From Thiodiazotropha sp037384425 (GTDB taxonomy: Bacteria > Pseudomonadota > Gammaproteobacteria > Chromatiales > Chromatiaceae), in assembly GCA_037384425.1 (NCBI GenBank), contig JARROA010000004.1, positions 62,001 through 126,000 on the forward strand: a stretch of 64,000 nt of DNA. Direction: 5' to 3'. Below the pieces are notes generated by a model. The model was given only the letters and a program-made list of their open reading frames with translations, was not told where the DNA came from and did not search any database. Made by a program: the position numbers and the translations under genes. Shown here piece by piece: positions 58,501-64,000 of the stretch; position 1 is the first letter of the stretch, and every line of letters begins with the position of its first letter.

Positions 58501-59646
58501 GAAGAGCTTGAAGATCAGCTCGCTGACCTTGTCGTCAGCCGTCTTGCCGTAGTTGCGGGTGACGCTGACCTCCACATTGTCGGGAATCAGGGAGCCCTTG
58601 ATGTGTTCGACACGCGCCTTGATCGCATTCGCCACGGTGACACCGTTGGAGCCCTCCTTCTTGGCGATGGCCAGGGTCACCGCCGGCACACCGTCGGCGC
58701 GGATATCGAGTTCGCTGGCTGCGCCGGTGTAGTAACCGACCAGTTGTTTGGCGTCTTCCGGTCCCTGTTTCACGCGCGCGATGTCGTGCACATAGACATC
58801 GGCGCCTTTGTGCGTGCCCACCACCAGACGATTGATGTCTTCCGTGGTCTTCAGAAACGCGCCTGTCACCACCGTGGCGTAGGTGCTGCCCGCCTCCACG
58901 CCACCGGCCTGCTGCTCCGCGTTGGCGGTGCGGATGGTGTTGGCCACATGATCGAGACTGATACCGTAGCCGGCCAGCCGCTCGGGGAAGACCTCGATGG
59001 TCACCTGCTCGCGTCGACCGCCGACGACAAAACCGTTGCCGGTATCGGGCAACTCCTTGAGCGCCTGCAGCACATCGTGGGCCAGCATACGCAACTGGCC
59101 GTCATCCACATCGGGCACGCCGTCGCGATCGATGTCCTTCGACCAGAGGGTCAGGTTCACCACCGGTACGTCGTCGATACCCTTGGCCTTGACCAGGGGC
59201 GGCATCACCCCCGGCGGGATGATATCCATGTTGGAATCGATCTTGTCGTTGACCTTGACCAGGGAGGGCCCCATCTCTTCGCCGACCTCGAACTCGATGG
59301 TCACCATACCCCCGCCGCGCTGGGAGGCGGAGTAGACATGTTTCACGCCGGGGATCTCCGACATGATCCGCTCCAGCGGCTCGATCGCCAGGGCCGACAC
59401 CTGGTCCGCCGCGGCTCCCGGATACTGCACGAAGATATCGACCATCGGCACGGAGATCTGGGGATCTTCCTGGCGCGGCGTGATGATCAGTCCCAACAGA
59501 CCCATCAGCATCATCGCCATGAAGAACAGGGGCGACAGCGGCGATTTGATGAAGAACCTGGCAGTACGCCCGGCTATGCCCAGATGGGCCTCGTAGCCGG
59601 GATCCATGGAGTGGAGCTGGTCGGATCTCTTATCGTCCTGGCTCAT
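55510..59646 (-). CDS. RND efflux permease with long lysine-rich C-terminal extension
   Basis: Inner-membrane proton-driven pump of 1,378 residues. The core (about 1-1090) is an AcrB-type permease: TM1 LFFMAMMLMGLLGLIITPRQ, porter repeats, DDAIVVVENIYRRWLEEG in TM4, and a second half with EFGNFRIPALIMAPIPLTLL and GIIVRNSILLVDFSIHQIQH. After the last core helix (SLASGVLVSTVLTLIVIPLG) comes an extra 285-residue tail: an acidic Glu/Pro/Ala linker, an additional hydrophobic hairpin (VVGLVAMIFYLFRGLFLLLF), a Pro/Ser/Thr-rich part, and a Lys/Ala/Pro block like histone H1 tails (KKKAAPKPKKRPSTLKKQAK). The ATG at 59646 is chosen; the in-frame ATG 20 codons upstream lacks support. The adaptor gene lies just upstream; no outer-membrane channel gene is seen. 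Confidence 0.92.
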   Translation of the reverse strand: MSQDDKRSDQLHSMDPGYEAHLGIAGRTARFFIKSPLSPLFFMAMMLMGLLGLIITPRQEDPQISVPMVDIFVQYPGAAADQVSALAIEPLERIMSEIPGVKHVYSASQRGGGMVTIEFEVGEEMGPSLVKVNDKIDSNMDIIPPGVMPPLVKAKGIDDVPVVNLTLWSKDIDRDGVPDVDDGQLRMLAHDVLQALKELPDTGNGFVVGGRREQVTIEVFPERLAGYGISLDHVANTIRTANAEQQAGGVEAGSTYATVVTGAFLKTTEDINRLVVGTHKGADVYVHDIARVKQGPEDAKQLVGYYTGAASELDIRADGVPAVTLAIAKKEGSNGVTVANAIKARVEHIKGSLIPDNVEVSVTRNYGKTADDKVSELIFKLFVATGFVFLLVLAAFRAFRPAFVVVLVIPVVLLMTIFSAWLMGYTIDRVSLFALIFSIGILVDDAIVVVENIYRRWLEEGSTDVATAVDAVREVGNPTILATFTVIAALLPMGFVTGMMGPYMEPIPALGSVAMLISLFAAFVFTPYLTVSHWLRPSMRYLEIAGEREHKESEKLEGWFRRILMPLIESPAKARMFRLVMWGAFLITCSFFYFKWVAVKMLPLDNKPEFAVVLDMPEGTALPVTANLAHKMAEKVRVLPEVTAVQVYAGTARPFDFNGMVRHYYLRSEPWQAEVQVQLLDKGDRHRTSHEIAVETRQMLKKLIEGTDAKIAVVEMPPGPPVLQSVVAEVHGPTPGVRRQVADDLTKFFSQAESLRDVDNYMRDPYQYWRFTVDTEKAVRRGISVDTINRNLGMALGGSPLGDVKQRAGHEPINIKMQVPLAERSEITRLGDLPIPAGSEVNLPLRELGRFEQVWEEPIIYHKDLRDVEYVVAEVGGKLAAPVYGMMQVQDLLQEHEYVAPDGVAVEPHWLGAPPNDSTTAIEWAGEWTVTYETFRDMGAAFAVALVLIYILVVWEFGNFRIPALIMAPIPLTLLGIIPAHFVFFQMGWGGEFTATSMIGWIALAGIIVRNSILLVDFSIHQIQHGISVVESVIMACKTRTRPIMITALALVCGSSVIFFDPIFQGMAISLASGVLVSTVLTLIVIPLGCIAASKDLLEVAAATAPEGAQIAEVELEQEPQPEAAAEVPVEPAPSTSSEAKATDRSPSLPVRIWGHVVGLVAMIFYLFRGLFLLLFQRLGRSEKTGTSEQTEALPKADDGTGGDQGSGGAPPTPAQGGGPSETPTSMAAKPATPSPASVTDAAGAGEAVSENREPAKRDSTSAETKQEVAPQSKAPESREKAPAALATQQQAVKKKAAPKPKKRPSTLKKQAKKKVASAKPKAERTPAAKPKKSASGGNGGEQNPAQRDEVAEKRKAVSNVAPFPVRKRSPRRGIRLK

Positions 59647-59768
59647 AGTTATTCTCGAAGCCTTGCTTGCTGAGACGGATCTAGCGCCCGTCTCTATTTG
59701 TTTCACGCGGGAGTCATGCCCCCAGGAGACCGGCTCAAACTACGAGCAGTCGACAAAGGAGATTTAGC

Positions 59769-60923
59769 TCAGCGCTGGGGAGAGGTCCACCCGGCACTGA
59801 TCCCCAATGGTGGATTGCGCAACACACGCTCTCCAGCCTGCAGCCCTGAAAGTACAGTGGTATATCCACCGGGCAGCTTCTCACCGACACGTATCAGTCG
59901 CAGCGTCGGCTTGCCTTCCTCATCCGCTACATAGACGCCGGGGAGACTGCCGTTGTAACGGATGGCACTGCTCGGAATCACCGGATTGGCTCGCGCCGGC
60001 GCATTGAAATCGGGCACCAGCACCTTGGCATACATGCCTGGAGCCGATTCACCCTGAGGAAGATCGAATTTGATGGTCACGGTATGGCGTTGGGCATCGG
60101 CCATGGGGAAGATCTGCGCCACCCGGACCGGTATCTCGCGGTCACCCACGTCGAGTTCGGCGCGCAGCATCATACCCTCGCTCAGTCCCGGGCGCAGGCG
60201 GCTCGGCACACCGACCACGATCTGCAGATACTCCACATCGGCGTATTTGAGCAGCGGTTGGCCGGGCTGGACGGTATCACCCACTTCGACAAATTTCTTC
60301 ATGATGACACCGTCGAAGGGTGACACGCTCTTGGCATCGCGCAGTTTGGCATCGATGGCGCGAATTTCGGCCTGCACCCGGATCATGGTGTTTTGCGCCT
60401 GCTGAATATTGGTGCGAGAGGAGAAGATGTCGGCCTGTCGCTCCGCATCCCGGTCGCGCTCGCCTACCATGTCCTCCATCGGGCGAGTGAACATCTGGTC
60501 GAACAGATTGGGCATTCCCATGCCGCCCATGGCCGACTTCGATTTCGGCGACCAGAGTTCACGATTGTACTGCACCCCCGCGTTGCGCAACTGGGCATCG
60601 GCATTGGCCAGCTGGGCCACAGCCGCCTGCCGTTTCGCCATCAGCTCACTGTCGCCCAGCTCGACCAGCAGATCGCCCTCTTTGAAGACGTCGCCTTCGA
60701 TACCGGCCAGAAACTTGACCCGTCCCGGCAGCTGTGCGGAGAGGGTGACCTCTTTGTAAGGCACGACCGTGCCGCCCAATGAGACATGGGGCACACCCTG
60801 CGTCTGTTGAACGACGAAGTAGTCCCCAGCTGTAGGCGGCTGTTGGGCCTTCAGCGCAAGACTCGCCGTCATCAGGGAGGTGATCCCGGCGGCCAATACC
60901 ATTGCCTTGAATTTCGAACTCAT
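59769..60923 (-). CDS. RND efflux periplasmic adaptor (membrane fusion protein)
   Basis: HlyD-type adaptor of about 384 residues, linking the RND permease to an outer-membrane channel. Signal or anchor region at the N-terminus (MVLAAGITSLMTASLALKAQ), lipoyl-type half GGTVVPYKEVTLSAQLPGRV, helical hairpin with QLANADAQLRNAGVQYNREL, second lipoyl half VSPFDGVIMKKFVEVGDTVQ, then barrel and membrane-proximal domains. The hairpin contains an unusual Met/Gly/Ser-rich insert (SKSAMGGMGMPNLFDQMF). It is transcribed first, 120 bases before the permease. An in-frame GTG at 60932 is an alternative start. Confidence 0.93.
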   Translation of the reverse strand: MSSKFKAMVLAAGITSLMTASLALKAQQPPTAGDYFVVQQTQGVPHVSLGGTVVPYKEVTLSAQLPGRVKFLAGIEGDVFKEGDLLVELGDSELMAKRQAAVAQLANADAQLRNAGVQYNRELWSPKSKSAMGGMGMPNLFDQMFTRPMEDMVGERDRDAERQADIFSSRTNIQQAQNTMIRVQAEIRAIDAKLRDAKSVSPFDGVIMKKFVEVGDTVQPGQPLLKYADVEYLQIVVGVPSRLRPGLSEGMMLRAELDVGDREIPVRVAQIFPMADAQRHTVTIKFDLPQGESAPGMYAKVLVPDFNAPARANPVIPSSAIRYNGSLPGVYVADEEGKPTLRLIRVGEKLPGGYTTVLSGLQAGERVLRNPPLGISAGWTSPQR

Positions 60924-61037
60924 ATTCCGCACTACTCAGTGTTGTAAACGTTCCTGGTCGGTCGCTTGCGAGCGCACCTTAGTCGGTCGCCTTAGGGCCT
61001 GTTAACACTAATCCGATAGGCTCTGAATACCTGGGAA

Positions 61038-61433
61038 TCAGACTCGCGCCATCACGGCGAAACTCTTGATAAAGGGCCCTGCCATGCGGGGGTCCTTGAT
61101 CATGGACGAGTAGTCTCCCACCACGAATTTCATTTTTCTTGAGGTGAAGGCCATGCCGAGCCCCATCATACCGGGTGGCTTGGCGATCCACTTGTTCCAC
61201 TGGTCTTCGCTGGCCCGGATGTCCCAGTTCAAGGCTTGTCCATTGAAGGTTTCGCCTTTGGACGCCTTTCCATTCTCCACCGTCAGCACACCTCGTGGCT
61301 GCGCTTCGCCATCGAAGCCGTAGCCGATAACGCTGTTGAAGCCAATCTGCGCTAAAGCATCTGATAATTCGGGTTCGGCGTTCCAGTGTTCGGCGAACCC
61401 TTGCATCCACTCCTCGGAAAACAGCTCTGCCAT
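61038..61433 (-). CDS. SCP2 sterol-transfer-fold domain protein
   Basis: Protein of 131 residues consistent with a bacterial SCP2-like domain: N-terminal helix LFSEEWMQGFAEHWNAEPEL, strands SVIGYGFDGEAQPRGVLTVE and WDIRASEDQWNKWIAKPPGM, and MKFVVGDYSSMIKDPRMAGP near the end. Small stand-alone SCP2 domains bind hydrophobic ligands; the substrate is unknown. CAGGAGATTGCG precedes the ATG. It stands alone, upstream of the RND genes by about 115 bases on the same strand. Confidence 0.72.
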   Translation of the reverse strand: MAELFSEEWMQGFAEHWNAEPELSDALAQIGFNSVIGYGFDGEAQPRGVLTVENGKASKGETFNGQALNWDIRASEDQWNKWIAKPPGMMGLGMAFTSRKMKFVVGDYSSMIKDPRMAGPFIKSFAVMARV

Positions 61434-61941
61434 CGCAATCTCCTGTTTGATTATTCGAGTTATTTTCGATGCTTCGGGGACTTAGCTGCCCCTGTTCGGA
61501 GGATTTTTCAGTATCTATTAAGGCATCTGTCAATGCAACCGGGTAGATTCCCCATAGCGACTGTAGATCCTGGTATATCAGAATGTATAGATATTCTAAT
61601 CTGCGAGATTCTAAACTACTTTCGCTCCCGCTTAAAGCCGTTTTTTTGACTCAGCTCAAATATTCGTGGATCGCAACACTGCAAAGTCCGTCGCGCAGCG
61701 TCGAGGTGTGCGGACTGGAGGGTATGGAAACGGAAACGCCCAGCCGCCAGGGCAGTGGCATGCAGGATAGCCGGACATCAGGTAAAGTCGCGTCAGGGGA
61801 ACAGCTTTTCGCATGAGGCACCTCCAGGTACCTCCCGCTTCGGCATTCAGCTTGCCGACACCCGAGAAGTGATCTATTTCTGAAACATGCCCCGGCGCGG
61901 GTGAGATCACCCGCCGCCAGCCAAACAGGAGTGAGTCAACC
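61434..61941. other. intergenic region between divergent genes
   Basis: About 500 bases between the SCP2-like gene and the dynamin-like gene. Promoters for both must be here; the stretch 61440-61640 is A+T-rich. CCAGTCCGCACACCTCGACG-type shadow frames on the minus strand give no recognisable protein. Nothing else can be supported. Confidence 0.5.
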
Positions 61942-63447
61942 ATGCATCCCGCCGGACAGGTCATCGAGTCGCGTCTTCAACACCTTGAAACCCATCTTGA
62001 ACAGGAAAACCCCATTCTCCTGAGTACGGTTCGCAGCTTCCGCACCCTCGATGATGTCGCCTTCCGACTCGGTCTGTTGAGCGGAGACAACTCCTTTGCC
62101 ACCCAGATTCCCTGGTGGCCGTTGATCTCGATCCTGGGGACCTTCTCGGCGGGCAAATCGACTTTCATCAACCACTATATCGACTACACCCTGCAGCGAT
62201 CCGGCAACCAGGCCGTGGACGACAAGTTCACCGTCATCTGCTATAGCAAGGAGGCCACCGCCCACGCCCTGCCGGGTGTCGCCCTCGACTCGGACCCCCG
62301 CTTCCCCTTCTATCAGATGTCCGACGAGATCGAGAAGGTGGCCAAGGGAGAAGGCGAACGCATCGACGCCTACCTGCAGTTGAAAACCTGCCCCAGCGAG
62401 AAGCTGCGCGGCAAGATCCTGATCGACTCCCCCGGATTCGATGCCGACGCGCAGCGCACCTCCACTCTGCGCATCACCGACCACATCATCGACCTCTCGG
62501 ATCTGGTGCTGGTCTTTTTCGACGCGCGCCACCCGGAGCCGGGCGCCATGCAGGACACCCTCAGCCATCTGATCGAACGTACCATCCACCGCAACGACAC
62601 CGGTAAGTTTCTCTACATTCTCAACCAGATCGACACCACCGCCCGGGAAAACAATCCCGAGGACGTGATCGCCGCCTGGCAGCGGGCGCTCGGCGAGCGA
62701 GGCCTCACCGCTGGCCGTTTCTACGCCATCTACAATCCTGACGCCGCTGTGCCGATCGAGGACGAGGCACTGCGCAACCGTTTCGAATCGAAACGTGATA
62801 TCGATCTGAAAGAGATCCACAACCGCATGGAAGAGGTCGAGATCGAACGCGCCTACCGCATCGTCGGCGCTTTGGAGAAGACTGCGCGGGATATCGAGGA
62901 GCGCAGCGTACCGTTGATCAAGACCACCCTGGGCCGTTGGCGCAAGCGGGTGCTGTGGGGAGACGGCATCGTGATGGGACTGTTGCTGGTCGTGCTGCTC
63001 GGCCTCACCGTCAATGCCGGTTACTGGCAAGGCTTCAGGTTTGCGCCACCCTGGCTGGAGAGCGGCTTCAGCTCTCCCCTGCCCTGGGTCCTGCTGGGAC
63101 TGCTGGTTGTCGCCCTGCTCGGTATTCACTTCGGGATCAGAATGCTCGCGGCCCGCAGCCTGCTCGGAGGTGTGCGCAGACAGGCGACCAAAGCGGGGTT
63201 GAAGGGGGCACCCGCCGACGCCTTCCTGCGCAGCGTCAAGCCCTGGCGATCGATCTTTCGCAAGCAGCCTGCGGGTTGGGGTCGCAAATCGCGTCGCCAG
63301 CTGCGCGAGGTGCTGCAGGCGACCGACACCTACATCCAGACCCTCAATGATCAGTTCACCAATCCGTCGGGTACCGAAAAACTGCTGGAGCCGGAGTCTG
63401 CGGTGGCGCAAGAGCCGGCAATGGAAACGGAGCGGGAGACGACCTGA
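61942..63447 (+). CDS. bacterial dynamin-like GTPase with two membrane helices
   Basis: Protein of 501 residues. G1 GTFSAGKSTFIN (about residues 66-77), G2-type Thr in the DDKFTVICYS region, G3 IDSPGFD, G4 NQID. This is the dynamin-family GTPase pattern. A helical stalk precedes and follows the G domain, then two hydrophobic helices (about 345-363 and 380-405) and a basic C-terminal region. Such proteins remodel or fuse membranes, or (as in some YjdA/CrfC-like proteins) act in chromosome dynamics. GTG or ATG context: AAACAGGAG precedes the ATG. Divergent from the SCP2-like gene. Confidence 0.88.
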   Translation: MHPAGQVIESRLQHLETHLEQENPILLSTVRSFRTLDDVAFRLGLLSGDNSFATQIPWWPLISILGTFSAGKSTFINHYIDYTLQRSGNQAVDDKFTVICYSKEATAHALPGVALDSDPRFPFYQMSDEIEKVAKGEGERIDAYLQLKTCPSEKLRGKILIDSPGFDADAQRTSTLRITDHIIDLSDLVLVFFDARHPEPGAMQDTLSHLIERTIHRNDTGKFLYILNQIDTTARENNPEDVIAAWQRALGERGLTAGRFYAIYNPDAAVPIEDEALRNRFESKRDIDLKEIHNRMEEVEIERAYRIVGALEKTARDIEERSVPLIKTTLGRWRKRVLWGDGIVMGLLLVVLLGLTVNAGYWQGFRFAPPWLESGFSSPLPWVLLGLLVVALLGIHFGIRMLAARSLLGGVRRQATKAGLKGAPADAFLRSVKPWRSIFRKQPAGWGRKSRRQLREVLQATDTYIQTLNDQFTNPSGTEKLLEPESAVAQEPAMETERETT

Positions 63448-63549
63448 AGGCCGACCGTGGGGTCGCCCTCAAGCTCCGCACCTGCCTGAATCTCTGGAAA
63501 ATAGGGTCCTGTCTACCGCATCCTGTCAGCGGCCGGCATAGCGACCAGC

Positions 63550-64000
63550 CTAGGTTTGAGTAAAGACCCGACGGGTGTTGCGTCCCTGCCGTTTGCCGTC
63601 GTACATGGCGCTGTCGGCCTGGGCGTAAAGCTGGTCGACCAGTATGTGTATGGGGTCCTGCCGATCGGCCTCCGGATTGTAGCCGCTGATGCCGATACTG
63701 GCGGTCAGTTTCAGATTTCCGACCTGTGGACCGAACTCCAGTCGCGCCAGGCGCTCCTGCACCCGTTGCGCCATCAGGTCCGCGCCTTCGATACCGCTCT
63801 CCGACAACATGATGACGAACTCCTCGCCGCCGACCCGGGCGACCAGGTCGCCGCCACGCGCCTCCTGGCGTATCACATCGGCAATGGCACAGAGCACCTT
63901 GTCGCCCATCACATGTCCCCATTCATCATTGATCTGCTTGAAATAGTCCACATCCAACAGCATCAGGCTGCATAACTGCTGATGACGCCGGGCACGTGCC
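63550..64000 (-). CDS. GGDEF diguanylate cyclase, C-terminal domain (5' end beyond window)
   Basis: C-terminal 149 residues of a diguanylate cyclase; the frame stays open through the window end (upstream residues ARARRHQQLCSLMLLDVDYF). Active-site motif GGEEF is intact, preceded at five residues by RGGD, an RxxD inhibitory site, so it should be feedback-inhibited by c-di-GMP. Other motifs: DVDYFKQINDEWGHVMGDKV and YAQADSAMYDGKRQGRNTRR. The N-terminal sensor part is not visible. The apparent ATG at 63963 is internal. Confidence 0.93.
   Translation of the reverse strand, partial: ARARRHQQLCSLMLLDVDYFKQINDEWGHVMGDKVLCAIADVIRQEARGGDLVARVGGEEFVIMLSESGIEGADLMAQRVQERLARLEFGPQVGNLKLTASIGISGYNPEADRQDPIHILVDQLYAQADSAMYDGKRQGRNTRRVFTQT

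Noticed and set aside
57217..59673. 818-codon plus-strand open frame
   Set aside because: Antisense of the RND permease; composition (His/Arg/Gly/Asp) is typical of antisense frames in GC-rich DNA.
61936..63411. 491-codon minus-strand open frame
   Set aside because: Opposite strand of the dynamin-like GTPase, whose G motifs are intact; the minus translation has no recognisable domain.
1..64000. tRNA or rRNA genes
   Set aside because: No tRNA T-loop/CCA context or rRNA-like segment was recognised by eye outside coding regions; a tRNA scan would be decisive.

Overview
The window looks like chromosome from a gammaproteobacterial autotroph. It carries two complete RuBisCO systems: form IA cbbLS with its own cbbQO activase, and form II cbbM with a second cbbQO. 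It also has phosphoribulokinase, a CbbR-type regulator, the enterobacterial-order rsmI-lpoA-yraN-diaA-dolP block, and DUF302, RND and FimX-type genes. This mix is typical of free-living or symbiotic sulfur oxidisers of the Sedimenticola / Thiodiazotropha / Chromatiales kind. That placement is inference: no rRNA, sox or dsr gene is present. The cbb genes strongly prefer C/G-ending codons; the 25.7-34.8 kb block uses more mixed codons.

Layout. 0-8 kb: end of a YgiQ radical SAM protein, two chemoreceptors, a membrane-anchored [2Fe-2S] protein, a small heat-shock protein with a sigma-32-like promoter, an MscS channel and an outer-membrane barrel protein. 8-14 kb: rsmI, then lpoA-yraN-diaA-dolP and a GlcD-like oxidase. 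14-24 kb: tandem nhaD antiporters, phosphoribulokinase, a TehA/SLAC1-type channel with an internal duplication, a Pro-rich anchored protein interrupted by an assembly gap, gloB and dxs. 24-35 kb: cbbR, a giant coiled-coil protein, and an eight-gene signalling cluster. 35-46 kb: the RuBisCO locus, whose gaps are full of dispersed inverted repeats. 46-55 kb: an ABM-like protein, two small hypotheticals around a MITE-like repeat, DAHP synthase, a FimX-like protein, a DUF302 protein, an orphan ParA and two secreted YRFRP-motif proteins. 55-64 kb: an RND pump with a very long basic tail, its adaptor, an SCP2-like protein, a dynamin-like GTPase and a partial GGDEF cyclase.

The most interesting part is 29.4-34.8 kb. 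A Ras-like GTPase is encoded with two Roadblock-fold proteins, a FimV-like TPR protein, a pseudo-receiver protein, a lone protoglobin with its proximal histidine, a lone Aer-type PAS domain with the flavin-site motif, and a PhnD-like binding protein that lacks a signal peptide. There is no kinase, methyl-accepting protein, transporter or output domain. I infer a GTPase-centred system that senses oxygen, redox and perhaps an oxyanion from inside the cell and may control polarity or movement. The 1,037-residue coiled-coil protein just upstream would be a natural scaffold. The cluster lies between cbbR and cbbL, which suggests but does not prove a link to carbon fixation.

Carbon fixation: phosphoribulokinase makes RuBP, and the two RuBisCOs would suit different CO2/O2 conditions, each with a dedicated CbbQO activase. 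Similar ATAAG/CTTAT inverted repeats lie upstream of cbbL and cbbM and are candidate CbbR operators. No carboxysome genes are seen.
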